A DNA stretch of 64,000 nucleotides from Gordonia gummivorans (GCF_022513585.1 NZ_JAKWBF010000002.1:186001-250000), one strand, 5' to 3'. Shown: positions 19,683-30,989, counted from the stretch's first letter. Notes: a model not told the origin generated them from the letters alone. Translations and numbers: made by a program.

Positions 19683-20627
19683 GTGTCCCGCCGCCACCGC
19701 CCCACACCGCGTGTCCTCACCACTCTCACGGCCCTGATGACGGTGGGCGTCCTGCTCGCGGGTTGCGGTTCCGACGGCGACGACGACACCTCGTCGGCCT
19801 CCGATGGTGGCTGCGCGACGGAGAACACCTCCGATCGAGACAAAGTGAACCTGATCCCGATCCCGCCGGTGAAGGTCACCGTGACCGGTTTCGGGAACGG
19901 CGAACGGCGGGTACCCGCGGCCACTCCCGATCGGGATTCGGCCCAGCAGGCGACGGTGGTCACCACCTCGTCGGTCGCCTCCGCGGGTTCGACGCAGGCC
20001 CAGACCGTCGACCTGCCGCTCACCGCACGATTCCACTGCACAGATCCCACCGACCTCGAGATGGACCTGGGGACGGTGACCTCTCCCGATCCGACTCTCA
20101 ACGATCAACTGGCGCCGGCCGCGGGCGGCCACGCGGGAATGGCGATCGCCCCCGGCCTGGTGCCGATCTCGCTGCGTCTGATGCCGACCGACTCGTCGGG
20201 CCCCGAAGCCCGCCTCGCCATCGAGCAGGCGATGATCGGGGCGTTCACCCGGTCGGTTCCCTTGCCGACGGTGCCGATCGCCGTGGGCGCGACCTGGCGC
20301 GCCGAGCGGGTGATCAGCGCCGCCGCAACCGTCACCCAGACGATCGAGGCGAAACTGACCGCGTGGGAGGGCAACCGGCTCACGGTCACCTACACGGTCG
20401 ACGAATCACCGATCAACTCGGTGTTCGCGATCCCCGGCGGCAATCAAACGCTGACGATCGCGCGCTACAGCTTCACCGGGAATGGCACGGAGACCGTCGA
20501 CCTGACGCGCGGTCTCCCCGTCGACGGCGCGGCGACCTACCGCGGGGCACGGGAACTCGTCGGCGCCGACGCGTCGCAGCGACTGCTTCAGCAGACCGGG
20601 TTCACTCTCACCTGGCGTTCGCGTTGA
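19683..20627 (+). CDS. Secreted lipoprotein of unknown function
   Basis: This 314-aa protein has a GTG start, a basic N-terminus, a hydrophobic core and the lipobox 'LLAGCGSDG' (Cys at about residue 27), so it should be lipid-anchored at the outer face of the membrane. The mature region has no catalytic motif I recognise. It is Thr/Val-rich, with predicted beta strands such as '[14 protein letters not shown]' and '[14 protein letters not shown]', like periplasmic beta-sheet proteins of unknown role. The start codons of this gene and lspA are only 13 bp apart, so their promoters must overlap the coding starts or be leaderless. Confidence 0.75.
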   Translation: MSRRHRPTPRVLTTLTALMTVGVLLAGCGSDGDDDTSSASDGGCATENTSDRDKVNLIPIPPVKVTVTGFGNGERRVPAATPDRDSAQQATVVTTSSVASAGSTQAQTVDLPLTARFHCTDPTDLEMDLGTVTSPDPTLNDQLAPAAGGHAGMAIAPGLVPISLRLMPTDSSGPEARLAIEQAMIGAFTRSVPLPTVPIAVGATWRAERVISAAATVTQTIEAKLTAWEGNRLTVTYTVDESPINSVFAIPGGNQTLTIARYSFTGNGTETVDLTRGLPVDGAATYRGARELVGADASQRLLQQTGFTLTWRSR

Positions 20628-20883
20628 CTCGACGGTGCGAGCGGAGCGAGTTTTCTCCGCTCCCTGAGGTGTGAGGAGCGCAAGCCGCCGGGCTGAGGAG
20701 CCCCATGCGAGGTACGAGCAGGGAGCGTCTCGAAGTCGACGAGCCTCGAAGGGCCTGGTGAGACAGGGCAATTCCGAGACCAAGTAGCTACGGTCACCAG
20801 CCCTTCGAGGCTCGCAAGCTCGCACCTCAGGGAGCGGGGGCGAGCTCAGGGAGCGGATTGGACCGGCAGGCTGACGACCGACG
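20628..20883. repeat. Intergenic inverted-repeat cluster, family B copy 1
   Basis: This 256-bp gap lies between convergent genes and is built of nested inverted repeats. CCGCTCCCTGAGGTG (20657-20671) is the reverse complement of CACCTCAGGGAGCGG (20823-20837), and a variant GAGCTCAGGGAGCGG follows at 20842-20856. Inside lies GAGCCTCGAAGGGC-CTGGTGA (20741-20761) with its complement at about 20796-20815, one base different in length. The same modules recur at 37.3 and 46.4 kb. Position between two 3' ends suggests a bidirectional terminator or RNA-stabilising structure. Confidence 0.85.
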
Positions 20884-21990
<1,107 letters not shown>

Positions 21991-22040
21991 GGTGACTGCT
22001 CCTGTGAGTGTGGGGTGTGAAGGGGAAGGTCGGGCGTCGA

Positions 22041-22922
22041 TTACTTGATGGCGCCGAAGGAAAGGCCGCGGACGAGTTTGTTCTGTGCGATCCAGCCGCA
22101 GATGACGACCGGGAGTGCAGCGAGGACCGAGGCCGCGGACAGTTGGGCCCAGTACAGGCCCTGCCCGGACATGAATCCGGTGAGGAACACCGGCATCGTC
22201 TGCGCGTTGACCGCGGTCATGTTGACGGCGAAGAAGAACTCGTTCCACGAGAAGATCACGCAGATGAGCGCTGTCGCAGCGATTCCCGGTGAGATGAGCG
22301 GCAGGATCACCTCGCGCACCGAGGTCCAGAGACTGGCACCGTCGATGCTCGCGGCCTCGAGCAGTTCGCCGGGCACCTCGAGGAAGAACGAGCGCATCAT
22401 CCACACCGCGATCGGCAGATTCATTGCCGTGTACAGGATCACGAGGGTCCAGATGTTGTCGAGCATGTCCATCTTCCCGACGATCACATACAGCGGGATG
22501 ATGGCGGCGACGATCGGCAGCATCTTGGTGGAGATGAAGAAGAACAGCGCGTCCTTGGTCTTGCGCACCGGCCGCAACGACAGCGCGAACGCCGCCGGCA
22601 CGCCGAGCAGCAACACCAGGATCGTCGAGACGATGGTCGCGAACAGCGAATTCAGCAGCGGCGTGGCGATTCCCGCGTCGAAGACGTCGCGGAACTGTTG
22701 CAGGGTCGGAGCGAAGATGAAGGTCGGCGGATTGGTCGCCGCGTCGCTCTCCTGTTTGAAAGCGGTCAGCACCATCCACAGCACCGGGAAGAAGAACCCG
22801 ATGGCGAGAATCCAGGTCACCGCGGTCAGTGCCATCTGGCGCGGGTTGCGCTGCTTCTCGATGTCCTGCGGCCGCACGTGCGCGGTCGTGGTGGGTGTGT
22901 CGGGACGGATGTCGGTGCTCAT
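22041..22922 (-). CDS. Carbohydrate ABC permease (MalG type)
   Basis: Inner-membrane permease of 293 aa with six predicted helices. The EAA coupling loop is 'PGELLEAASIDGASLWTSVREVILPLISPG', as in the CUT1 family. It pairs with the preceding gene to form the channel. The ATG overlaps the permease 1 stop by one base (TGATG), so translation is coupled. The cytosolic N-terminus is about 35 residues long. Polyol or sugar import is inferred from the locus. Confidence 0.92.
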   Translation of the reverse strand: MSTDIRPDTPTTTAHVRPQDIEKQRNPRQMALTAVTWILAIGFFFPVLWMVLTAFKQESDAATNPPTFIFAPTLQQFRDVFDAGIATPLLNSLFATIVSTILVLLLGVPAAFALSLRPVRKTKDALFFFISTKMLPIVAAIIPLYVIVGKMDMLDNIWTLVILYTAMNLPIAVWMMRSFFLEVPGELLEAASIDGASLWTSVREVILPLISPGIAATALICVIFSWNEFFFAVNMTAVNAQTMPVFLTGFMSGQGLYWAQLSAASVLAALPVVICGWIAQNKLVRGLSFGAIK

Positions 22923-23881
22923 CAGGCCGGCTCCTCTGTTCCGGTGAATGACTTGAAGATCAGGCGCAGGGCGAGGGTGGCGACGACGATCGTGCCGATC
23001 ACCGTGACCACACCCATCGCGGCCGCCTGCCCGATGTCGAATCCGAGGAAGGCGCGCTGGTAGATGTAGAAGGACAGGTTGGAACTCGACACCCCGGGTC
23101 CGCCGGAGGTCATCATGTAGACCGCGTCGAAGGTGTTGACCAAATAGATCGCGCCGAGGACGGTACCGAGTTCGATGAAGCGTCGCAGGTGCGGCAGCGT
23201 CAGCTCACGGAAGAGCCGGAAGCTGGTCGCCCCGTCCACCCGGGCGGCCTCCTGGATGTCGCGAGGCATCGACTGGAGACCGGCCAGGATCAGCAACATC
23301 ATGAATGGCGTCCACTGCCACACCAATTCGGCCATCACGCTCATCAGCGGGAACTCCGAGAGCCAGTCGGTGTGGATGCCGAACGGACTCAATGCCCAGT
23401 TCACCAGACCATTGGTGGGTGAGAGCAGGCTGGTCTTCCAGAGCAGGGCCGATGCCACCGGGGTCACCAGGAAGGGTGTGATCAGCAGCGTGCGAACCAC
23501 ACCGCGGCCCAGGAACTTCCGGTCCAGCAGCAGCGCGAACATCAGTCCGAGCAACACCGAGACGATGACGGTTCCGACGATCAGCACGATCGTGTTCGCG
23601 GTGACCCGCCAGAACTGGCTGTCGGCGAAGACCGCGGCATAGTTGTCGAGGCCGACGAAGGCCCGCGAACCGGGCCGCACCAGATTCCATGATTGCGTGG
23701 AGTAGTAGAGCGTGAAGACGAACGGGATCTGGGTGACCACGATCATGAAGATCAGGGCCGGAAGGAGCGGACCGCGCCTGCGCCAGCCCTCGGCGCGGCT
23801 GATGTGGTCGCGCCGCGAGGTCAGCGGCGCCTGATCGGCGGGCGGGACCTGCTCGTCGCGGGTGGATACTGCGGTGGCCAT
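22922..23881 (-). CDS. Carbohydrate ABC permease (MalF type)
   Basis: First permease of the importer (319 aa), with six predicted helices after a polar N-terminus of about 35 residues. The EAA loop is 'MPRDIQEAARVDGATSFRLFRELTLPHLR', typical of CUT1 MalF-type subunits. It starts at the ATG at 23881, two bases after the binding-protein stop. It lacks the extra large periplasmic loop of E. coli MalF, as usual for Gram-positive relatives. Confidence 0.92.
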   Translation of the reverse strand: MATAVSTRDEQVPPADQAPLTSRRDHISRAEGWRRRGPLLPALIFMIVVTQIPFVFTLYYSTQSWNLVRPGSRAFVGLDNYAAVFADSQFWRVTANTIVLIVGTVIVSVLLGLMFALLLDRKFLGRGVVRTLLITPFLVTPVASALLWKTSLLSPTNGLVNWALSPFGIHTDWLSEFPLMSVMAELVWQWTPFMMLLILAGLQSMPRDIQEAARVDGATSFRLFRELTLPHLRRFIELGTVLGAIYLVNTFDAVYMMTSGGPGVSSSNLSFYIYQRAFLGFDIGQAAAMGVVTVIGTIVVATLALRLIFKSFTGTEEPA

Positions 23882-23883
23882 GT

Positions 23884-25275
23884 CTAACGCTCCCTCTGGT
23901 AGGTCTTGCCCACGACCTCGGCATACTGCTGCGCCTGTTCGAGGGCGTCATGGACGCTGATCTGACCCGCGATGGCAGCCGAGATCTGTTGGCTGACACG
24001 TGTTCCGAGGTCCTGGAACTCCGGGATGGCCAGGAACTGGATGCCGGTGTACGGGACCGGGTCGAGCGTCGGCTTCTGTTGGTTGGCCGCCTGCATGGCC
24101 TGCAGGGTCGGCTCGGCGAACGGACCCGATATCTTCTGATACGCCGGGAGTTGGTAAGTCGAGAGCCTGCTGCCCGGCGGGATGTGGCTCGCACCGAGTT
24201 TGTCGGCGACGTGCTCGATGTAGTTCCGGTTGGTCATCCAGTTGATGAACTTCCAGGCGTCGTCCGGGTTTTCGCTGCTCGACGGGATGCCGAGCGACCA
24301 GGTGTAGAGCCAGCCGTTGTCGTTCTTGGCCATGCTGGGCGCCGGCAGGTAGCCGACATCGCCTGCGATGGTGGAGGTGTCGGGACTCTCGAGCACCGAC
24401 ACCGCCGACGTCGCGTCGTACCACATCGCAACCTGGCCCTGCGACATCAGGTTTCCGCATTCCTGGAAGCCCGACGACGACGCACCGGCCTCCCCGTACT
24501 TGCGAACCGTGTCCACATAGAACTGCACCGCGGCCTCCACCTGCGGACTCGTCAGCTGCGCGTTCCAGTTCTCGTCGTACCAGCGGCCGCCGAAGGCGTT
24601 GATGACCGTGTTGAGCGGTGCCAGCACCTCGCCCCAACCCGGCTTGCCGCGCAGGCAGATTCCCGCCGTGCGGTCGTTGGTGAGCCGCGCCGCCGCCTCG
24701 GCCACCTGCGGCCACGTCGGTTGGGCGGGCAGCGACACACCGGCCTCGCGGATCAGCTTCTTGTTGTACATCAGGAACGACGACTCGCCGTAGAACGGCG
24801 CCGAGTACATCGAACCCTGATATGACAGTGCGGTTTTGAGGGTCGGGATGAAGTCGTCGGCGGCATAGGTCGGGTCGGCGTTCATGTAGGGCGTCAGATT
24901 GACCAGCCATCCGTACTCGGCCCACATCGGGGTTTCGTAGTTGCTGATCATGACGACATCGAACTCACCTCCGCCGGTGGCGACGGACGCCGTGATCTTG
25001 GCGCGCGCCTCGTTCTCGGAAAGGGTGACGAAGCGGACCTTGAGGCCCGGATTCTGCTCCTCGAACTGGCTCGACAACGCGACCGCGTCCTGCATCTGAG
25101 AGTTGGAGACCATGGCGACCGTGACCTCACGCCCGCCGCCTCCGGTCAGCGAACCCGCGCCGGCACACCCGGTCGCCACCAGGGCGATGGCCGCACACAG
25201 CGCGACCAAGGCGGTCCGGCCGTTGTGGAGAATGCGGCGCGGCAATTGCGTCACCTGCCGTCGTGGAGATCTCAT
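23884..25275 (-). CDS. ABC transporter sugar/polyol-binding lipoprotein
   Basis: Extracellular solute-binding protein of family 1 (463 aa). The N-terminal signal ends in a lipobox 'LVATGCAGA', so it is a lipoprotein. The ligand-binding bilobal fold shows 'DVVMISNYETPMWAEYGWLVNLTPYM' and 'GWLYTWSLGIPSSSENPDDAWKFINWMT', characteristic of the family. The start ATG at 25275 overlaps the stop of the SorC-type regulator by 4 bp, so regulator and importer form one operon. Substrate is most likely a polyol, inferred only from neighbours. Confidence 0.9.
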   Translation of the reverse strand: MRSPRRQVTQLPRRILHNGRTALVALCAAIALVATGCAGAGSLTGGGGREVTVAMVSNSQMQDAVALSSQFEEQNPGLKVRFVTLSENEARAKITASVATGGGEFDVVMISNYETPMWAEYGWLVNLTPYMNADPTYAADDFIPTLKTALSYQGSMYSAPFYGESSFLMYNKKLIREAGVSLPAQPTWPQVAEAAARLTNDRTAGICLRGKPGWGEVLAPLNTVINAFGGRWYDENWNAQLTSPQVEAAVQFYVDTVRKYGEAGASSSGFQECGNLMSQGQVAMWYDATSAVSVLESPDTSTIAGDVGYLPAPSMAKNDNGWLYTWSLGIPSSSENPDDAWKFINWMTNRNYIEHVADKLGASHIPPGSRLSTYQLPAYQKISGPFAEPTLQAMQAANQQKPTLDPVPYTGIQFLAIPEFQDLGTRVSQQISAAIAGQISVHDALEQAQQYAEVVGKTYQRER

Positions 25276-26312
25276 AGCTGACCTTCCTGTTGTGAGACAA
25301 GCCATTCCGCGGTCGGTTCGTCCGTGACCAGAATGGTCGCGTAACCGCCACGAAGCGCACCGAGAATGGACTCCTGCCGGTGAGCGCCGCCGGAGACGAG
25401 AATGGACGTGGGGCACGCCCGGATGGCGTCGAGCGACACCGACACGGTGCGTTCGACCAGAGTCGAATCCACCGGGTTGCCGTCCCTGCCATAGAACCGC
25501 CCACCGATCTCGCCGACTGCACCGAGTTCGACGAGTTCGTCCAGCACGATCGCGTCGATGTAGGCACCTTCGAATAGCGTGGTCGAGGTGGACACCGATC
25601 CCACGCCGAACAGCATCACCTGTGCACCCCGAGCCGCGGAAAGTGCTTGGGACAGAATCGAATCACGATGCAGTGCCGCCACGGTCTCCGGGTCGACGTA
25701 CAGCGGTGCCACCAAGCGCAGCGGCTGAGCATGCAGCCGCTCGGAGAAGCGTGCGAGAGCATGGTCGACGCCGGTGTGGTAGTCGACCGAGGTCATCGAG
25801 CCATCCATCTGCACCACCCGCTGGCAGCTTGCCGCTCCCCCCATCGCGTCGGCGACCGCCACCTGCTCTGGGCCCCAGGTGAATCCGAAGGTGTCGGTGG
25901 GCTGGATACGTCGTGCGAGCACGGATGCGCCCGCGCGGCCCAATGCGGCGTTGCCCGACGCAGTACCGTCGGCGGGTTCGTCCATCACGAGCACCTCGTC
26001 CAGACCGAAGAGTCGTTCGACCTGGCGCTCGAGGTCGGTGTGGATCGAGGAGGACAGGTGGGCCGGAGCCGTCACCGAGACCTGCACCAAGCCCTGCGCG
26101 CGGGCCCGTTGGATCAGGCGCCCCGCCGTGGGCCGGGACACGCCCAGCCGCCCGGCGATCTCGGCCTGCGTCAATCCCTCGAGGTGGTACATCGTGGCCG
26201 CTCGGACGAGCAGGCGAAGGTCCTGTCCCGTGTCGGCGCCGCCGCGGGCCCCTGGCTTGTGTCCCGCCGGTCGAGACGGGGACTCCTCGGCCATCTGCTC
26301 TCGCGCTGCCAC
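25272..26312 (-). CDS. SorC/DeoR-type sugar-responsive transcription regulator
   Basis: An N-terminal helix-turn-helix ('LTQAEIAGRLGVSRPTAGRLI') is joined to a sugar-phosphate-binding effector domain ('GGAASCQRVVQMDGSM', 'VMLFGVGSVSTST', 'GEIGGRFYGRDGNPVD'), the SorC-family layout. SorC proteins are usually released from DNA by a sugar or polyol derivative. The frame opens at a GTG at 26330, but the GTG at 26312 has a GGAG at ideal spacing and is chosen here (346 aa); an ATG at 26294 is a third option. A palindrome lies immediately upstream at 26341-26354. It is the first gene of the importer operon and divergent from the polyol enzymes, so it probably controls both. Confidence 0.88.
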   Translation of the reverse strand: MAAREQMAEESPSRPAGHKPGARGGADTGQDLRLLVRAATMYHLEGLTQAEIAGRLGVSRPTAGRLIQRARAQGLVQVSVTAPAHLSSSIHTDLERQVERLFGLDEVLVMDEPADGTASGNAALGRAGASVLARRIQPTDTFGFTWGPEQVAVADAMGGAASCQRVVQMDGSMTSVDYHTGVDHALARFSERLHAQPLRLVAPLYVDPETVAALHRDSILSQALSAARGAQVMLFGVGSVSTSTTLFEGAYIDAIVLDELVELGAVGEIGGRFYGRDGNPVDSTLVERTVSVSLDAIRACPTSILVSGGAHRQESILGALRGGYATILVTDEPTAEWLVSQQEGQL

Positions 26313-26331
26313 GTGCTGAGCTCCATCCACT

Positions 26332-26392
26332 TGAACTGGTTGAGCATTTGCTCACTAGCGGTTCATATGCTCAGTACGCTAGCATTCGCTGT
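26332..26392. promoter_or_regulatory. Divergent operator/promoter of the polyol locus
   Basis: The short gap between the SorC-type gene and the first dehydrogenase holds a perfect dyad TGAGCA-TT-TGCTCA (26341-26354). It is flanked by TGAAC (26332-26336) and its complement GTTCA (26361-26365), so nested dyads have almost the same centre. A further TGCTCA half-site lies at 26368-26373. A TANNNT-type -10 candidate, TAGCAT at about 26381-26386, ends 7 nt before the plus-strand ATG, which would give a nearly leaderless message. Binding by the neighbouring SorC-family regulator is inferred. Confidence 0.6.
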
Positions 26393-27481
26393 ATGAGCTA
26401 CGCAACAGTCGATTCCGAATGTGACGCCGAGCAGCAAACGATGAAGGCGGCGGTCCTGTGGCCTGATCTCCGCCTGGAGGTCGAAGAGCGACCCGTGCCG
26501 ACACCAGGCCATGGGGACGTGTTGGTGCAGGTCAGCGCCGTGGGTGTCTGCGGATCCGATACCCATTACCTACGCGAGGGCCGCATCGGCGACCACGTCG
26601 TCCGCAACCCGCTGGTCCTCGGGCACGAGGCCGCAGGCGTGATCGTCGACGTCGGAGAAGGCGTCGACGCAGCGCGCATCGGCGAGCGAGTGTCCATCGA
26701 GCCGCAGCGCCCGGACCCGATGAGCGCCGAATCGATGCGCGGCGACTACAACCTCTGCCCGCACATGCGGTTCTTCGGCACTCCCCCCGTCGACGGCGCC
26801 CTCGCCGGCTTCGTCACCATCGGGTCGGCCTTCGCCCACGCCGTTCCCGACGACGTGACCGACGAGGCCGCCGCACTCTTCGAGCCGTTGTCGGTGGGGA
26901 TTGCCTCCGTGGCGAAAGCAGCAGTCGGGCTCGGTGGCTCCGTGTTCATCGCCGGGGCCGGCCCCATCGGCCTGGTGTGCGCGCAGGTGGCTCGCGCGGC
27001 GGGCGTCTCCCGTATCACCATCAGCGAGCCCGATCCCGACCGCCGTTCGCGTGCGTACGATTTCGGTGCCACCGAGGCGGTGTCCCCGACCGACTCGGTC
27101 ACCGGATTCGATGCGTTCATCGACGCGAGCGGGGTTCCCGCCGCGGTGCGCGGCGGCCTGGCGGCCCTACGTCCAGGAGGGCGGGCCGTGCTCGTCGGCA
27201 TGGGCGCCGACAGCATGGACCTCCCGGTGTCGCTCATCCAGAATCGCGAGATCGTCCTGACCGGCGTCTTCCGCTACGCCAACACCTGGCCGATTGCCCG
27301 AGCGCTGGTGACCTCGAAGGCCGTCGACCTCGACGCGATGGTCACCGGGCACTACGGACTCGCCGACGCCGCAGCGGCCCTCGAATCAGACCGCGTGCCC
27401 GGGATGATCAAAGCCATTGTCCACCCGCAACTCTCGCATCACCCCGACACCCCGCCAGCCGCTCGAAAGGCCGTTTCGTGA
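26393..27481 (+). CDS. Zinc-dependent polyol dehydrogenase (sorbitol/xylitol type, MDR family)
   Basis: A 362-aa medium-chain dehydrogenase. 'VGVCGSDTHYLREGRIGD' and 'LVLGHEAAGVIVDVGEGV' carry the catalytic zinc ligands, and 'FIAGAGPIGLVCAQVARAAG' is the NAD(P)-binding loop. The structural-zinc loop is reduced ('MSAESMRGDYNLCPHM' with one Cys), as in sorbitol dehydrogenases. It should oxidise a secondary alcohol of a polyol to a ketose. The first ATG at 26393 adds 16 residues before 'MKAAVLW', where most family members begin, so the shorter start is possible. Its stop overlaps the next gene's GTG. Confidence 0.88.
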   Translation: MSYATVDSECDAEQQTMKAAVLWPDLRLEVEERPVPTPGHGDVLVQVSAVGVCGSDTHYLREGRIGDHVVRNPLVLGHEAAGVIVDVGEGVDAARIGERVSIEPQRPDPMSAESMRGDYNLCPHMRFFGTPPVDGALAGFVTIGSAFAHAVPDDVTDEAAALFEPLSVGIASVAKAAVGLGGSVFIAGAGPIGLVCAQVARAAGVSRITISEPDPDRRSRAYDFGATEAVSPTDSVTGFDAFIDASGVPAAVRGGLAALRPGGRAVLVGMGADSMDLPVSLIQNREIVLTGVFRYANTWPIARALVTSKAVDLDAMVTGHYGLADAAAALESDRVPGMIKAIVHPQLSHHPDTPPAARKAVS

Positions 27482-28944
27482 ACACCCCGCTGTCCAACGC
27501 CACCCTCCCGTCGATCACCGACATCCCCACCCCCGGCTACGACCGCAGTCAGGTTCGGCCGACCATCGTGCACTTCGGCGTCGGTGGGTTTCACCGCGCC
27601 CACCAGGCCATGTACCTCGATCGTCTCCTGGGATCCGACCCCGCCTGGGGGATTTGCGGCGTCGGCGTACGTCCGGCCGACGAACGGATGCGCGATGCGC
27701 TGCTGCCGCAGGACGGCTTGTACACACTGACGCTCAAACATCCGGACGGGGCGGTCGAGACCTCGGTGATCGGGTCGATCGTCGACTACCTGTACGCCCC
27801 CGACGATCCGGAGGCCGTGATCGAGCGATTGGCCGATCCCGGCACCCGCATCGTGTCGCTCACCGTCACCGAGGGCGGCTACAACTTCTCCGCATCGACC
27901 GGCGAGTTCGACGCCGACAACCCGGAGATCGTCGCTGATCTCAGCGAAAACAAGCCTCCGACATCGGTTTTCGGCCTGGTGACCGAGGCACTCTCCCGCC
28001 GACGGGACCGTGGCATCGAGTCGTTCACGGTGATGAGCTGCGACAACATTGCCGGCAACGGCCACATGGCCCGGGCCACCTTCCTCGCCTACGCCCGATT
28101 GCGCGACGCCGAACTGGCGGCATGGATCGACGATCACACAAGGTTTCCGAACTCCATGGTCGACCGGATCACCCCCGCCACGCCGGCGGACCTGGCCGAC
28201 GAGGTGACGGCGCGGACCGGCATCGTCGACAACTGGCCGGTGGTGGCCGAACCGTTCACACAGTGGGTCCTCGAGGACGACTTCTCCTGCGGGCGACCGG
28301 CTCTGGAGCAGGTAGGTGTGCAGGTGGTCGAGGACGTCACGCCGTACGAGCTGATGAAGCTCCGGCTGCTCAACGCGGGGCATCAGGCACTCTGCTACTT
28401 CGCCCATCTGCTGGGCTACCGCTACGTGCACGACGCCGCGGTCGACGACGACCTGCGAACCCTGTTGCGCCGCTATATGACCGAGGAGGGCAAGCCGACC
28501 CTGCAGCCACTGGCCGGTGTCGATGCGGACGACTACATCGACACACTGCTGGAACGCTTCGCCAATCCGGCCATCGCCGACACCATCGCCAGGCTGTGTC
28601 AGGATTCGTCGAATCGGATTCCCAAGTGGCTGGTCCCGGTAATTCGGGACCGGCTCGCCGACGGCGGCTCCGTCGATCTCGCTGCAGCCGTAGTCGCCAG
28701 CTGGACCCGGTACGCCGAGGGTCTCGACGAGAGTGGTAACCCCATCGCGGTCGACGACCCACTGGCCGATCGGCTGGTGCCCCTGGCGCGGCAGTCGATC
28801 ACCGAGCCGCTGGCCTTTGTTCGCGAGCAGTCGCTGTTCGGCGACCTGGCGGACCACGACGCGTTCACCACGCCTTACGTGCGGACGCTGGAGTCGTTGC
28901 GTACCAAGGGTGCTCGCGCCACCCTGACCGAGTTGCTGTCATGA
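27478..28944 (+). CDS. Mannitol/arabitol 2-dehydrogenase (long-chain polyol dehydrogenase)
   Basis: A 488-aa member of the mannitol dehydrogenase family, which oxidises D-mannitol to fructose or D-arabitol to D-xylulose with NAD. '[19 protein letters not shown]' is the family's N-terminal nucleotide-binding loop, and '[22 protein letters not shown]' contains the catalytic Lys and the following Asn/His. The GTG start at 27478 overlaps the previous gene by 4 bp. It feeds the xylulokinase encoded next, which makes arabitol or xylitol at least as likely as mannitol as the natural substrate. Confidence 0.9.
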   Translation: MNTPLSNATLPSITDIPTPGYDRSQVRPTIVHFGVGGFHRAHQAMYLDRLLGSDPAWGICGVGVRPADERMRDALLPQDGLYTLTLKHPDGAVETSVIGSIVDYLYAPDDPEAVIERLADPGTRIVSLTVTEGGYNFSASTGEFDADNPEIVADLSENKPPTSVFGLVTEALSRRRDRGIESFTVMSCDNIAGNGHMARATFLAYARLRDAELAAWIDDHTRFPNSMVDRITPATPADLADEVTARTGIVDNWPVVAEPFTQWVLEDDFSCGRPALEQVGVQVVEDVTPYELMKLRLLNAGHQALCYFAHLLGYRYVHDAAVDDDLRTLLRRYMTEEGKPTLQPLAGVDADDYIDTLLERFANPAIADTIARLCQDSSNRIPKWLVPVIRDRLADGGSVDLAAAVVASWTRYAEGLDESGNPIAVDDPLADRLVPLARQSITEPLAFVREQSLFGDLADHDAFTTPYVRTLESLRTKGARATLTELLS

Positions 28945-30314
28945 CGCTCGTCGCCGGAATCGATTCGTCGACCCAGTCCTGCAAGGTGATGATCTGCGAC
29001 GCCGACACCGGCGCGGTGATCCGCACCGGCAGCGCACCACATCCCGACGGCACCGAGATCCATCCCGACCATTGGTGGGACGCCTTGTGTTCGGCCATCA
29101 CGAAGGCCGGTGGTCTCCACGATGTCTCTGCACTCTCGGTCGCCGGCCAGCAGCACGGCATGGTGTGCGTCGACGACGCAGGCCGCGTGGTCCGAGACGC
29201 ATTGCTGTGGAACGACACCCGATCTGCGACCGCCGCCGACGATCTCGTCTCCGAATTTGGCGGGCCATCGGCATGGGCGAAGGCGGTCGGCGTCGTCCCC
29301 GTCGCCTCGATCACCGCAACCAAGCTTCGCTGGCTCGCCGACCACGAACCCGAGCACGCCGACGCGACCGCCGCCGTGTGCCTGCCGCACGACTGGCTGA
29401 CCTGGCGTCTGTCCGGCAGCGGCGACATCGCGACGTTGACCACCGATCGCAGCGACGCCTCCGGAACCGGCTATTACAGCGCCGCGACCGGACAGTACCG
29501 AACAGATCTGCTGCGCATGGCCTTTCGCGATCGTGAACCTCTGGTTCCCCGCGTCGTCGATGCCGGGGAGGCGGCCGGTAAAACACCCACGGGTCTCGTC
29601 GTCGGAGCAGGCGCCGGCGACAACGCGGCTGCCGCGCTGGGTCTGCATGCCGGGCCCGGCGACGTGATCATCTCGCTGGGCACCTCCGGGGTGGTCAGCG
29701 CCGTCACCGACGTCGCGCCCGCTGATCCGTCCGGCATCGTTGCGGGTTTCGCCGACGCGACCAGACGACATCTACCTCTGGTCTGCACTCTCAACGGGGC
29801 GCCGGTGCTGGCCGCCACCGCCCGCGCACTCGGCGTCGACCTCGACACCTTTGCACAACTGGCCCTGTCGGCGCCTCCGGGCTCCGATGGGCTGACCCTG
29901 CTGCCCTACCTGGCCGGCGAACGCAGCCCCAACCTCCCCGACGCCACCGGCACACTCTCCGGGATCACCGCCGCCAACTTCAGCCCGGCCCACGTCGCAC
30001 GCGCGGCGGTCGAGGGCTTGCTCTGCTCGCTGGTGTATTGCCGGGAGCAGATCGAGGCGCAGGGTGTGTCCGTCGAGCGATGCACCATGGTCGGTGGCGG
30101 CGCGAAATCAACTGCGGTGCGCGCGATCGCACCTGCCCTCTTCGGCGGTGAGATCACTCTTCCCGCCGACGGCGAGTACGTGGCGCTCGGCGCGGCTCGT
30201 CAGGCCACGTGGGCGTTGACCGGTGACCTCCCGGAGTGGAAGGTCGAGACCACGACACTGACAGCCACACCGACACCCGAGGTGTACGAGCGCTACCGGG
30301 CCGCCATGGGGTGA
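28941..30314 (+). CDS. xylB: Xylulokinase (FGGY family)
   Basis: A 457-aa FGGY carbohydrate kinase that phosphorylates D-xylulose to xylulose 5-phosphate for the pentose phosphate pathway. '[16 protein letters not shown]' is the N-terminal phosphate loop, '[13 protein letters not shown]' is the xylulokinase-type QQHG motif, and '[10 protein letters not shown]' and '[14 protein letters not shown]' are the C-lobe nucleotide sites. The ATG overlaps the dehydrogenase stop by 4 bp. With the two dehydrogenases it completes polyol to ketose to ketose-phosphate. It ends 3 bp from the stop of the convergent FadR-type regulator. Confidence 0.9.
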   Translation: MTLVAGIDSSTQSCKVMICDADTGAVIRTGSAPHPDGTEIHPDHWWDALCSAITKAGGLHDVSALSVAGQQHGMVCVDDAGRVVRDALLWNDTRSATAADDLVSEFGGPSAWAKAVGVVPVASITATKLRWLADHEPEHADATAAVCLPHDWLTWRLSGSGDIATLTTDRSDASGTGYYSAATGQYRTDLLRMAFRDREPLVPRVVDAGEAAGKTPTGLVVGAGAGDNAAAALGLHAGPGDVIISLGTSGVVSAVTDVAPADPSGIVAGFADATRRHLPLVCTLNGAPVLAATARALGVDLDTFAQLALSAPPGSDGLTLLPYLAGERSPNLPDATGTLSGITAANFSPAHVARAAVEGLLCSLVYCREQIEAQGVSVERCTMVGGGAKSTAVRAIAPALFGGEITLPADGEYVALGAARQATWALTGDLPEWKVETTTLTATPTPEVYERYRAAMG

Positions 30315-30317
30315 CAC

Positions 30318-30989
30318 CTACGCCCAGAAACCTCGCTCCTCCAGCTGCGCCACCGCTCGATGCCCACCGCGAAGGAAGTGCCCCTCGGTCAAGGTGCGCA
30401 CCATACCGGGCGAGCGGGACGCGAGCGCATCGACGATCTCGCGATGATCACGCAACGACGACGCGACCGACTCCGGATGAGAGTCGAAGAAGCCCAACGG
30501 AATCGCGCCACTGAGCAGCTTGAGTTCGGCGACCAGGCGACGCGATCGTGCGCCCAGGTTGATGAGCCGATGGAACTGAAAGTTGAGTCGCTCCATGGCG
30601 AGGAGATCATCGGTCGATTCCATCCGATCGGCCAAGGCCGTGAGTTCAGCCAGTTCCTCATCGGTGAGGTTGACCGATGCCCGCTCGGCAGCCAGTCCGG
30701 AGATGACGCCCAGCATCCAGTAGTGGTCCCGAATGTCCGCGCGCGTGAGGTCGGCAACGAATGCCCCTCGACGCGGGATGGTCTCGATGATGCCCTCGCC
30801 AGCGAGAGCGATCAGCGCCTCCCGCACCGGCAGCTTGCTCATGCCCAGTCGCTCGGCCAGGGCGTCCTGGTCGACCTTGGCCCCCGGCTTCATCTGTCCG
30901 GAGAAGATCTGCCGACGGATCTCCTGCGCTGCGGTCTGCTTGAGCACCGCGGAACTCGCATCGCCGACAAGACGGCCCGCATTGCTCAT
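30318..30989 (-). CDS. GntR-family (FadR subfamily) transcription regulator
   Basis: A 223-aa regulator with an N-terminal winged helix ('DQDALAERLGMSKLPVREALIALAGEGIIETIPRRGAFV', the typical GntR recognition helix) and an all-helical FCD effector domain that includes 'RLNFQFHRLINLGA'. It is divergent from the acyl-CoA dehydrogenase operon and so probably controls it. AATTTATCA (31022-31030) and TGATAATTT (31098-31106) are inverted copies in the shared promoter region. The effector is unknown, perhaps an acyl-CoA or carboxylic acid. Confidence 0.88.
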   Translation of the reverse strand: MSNAGRLVGDASSAVLKQTAAQEIRRQIFSGQMKPGAKVDQDALAERLGMSKLPVREALIALAGEGIIETIPRRGAFVADLTRADIRDHYWMLGVISGLAAERASVNLTDEELAELTALADRMESTDDLLAMERLNFQFHRLINLGARSRRLVAELKLLSGAIPLGFFDSHPESVASSLRDHREIVDALASRSPGMVRTLTEGHFLRGGHRAVAQLEERGFWA

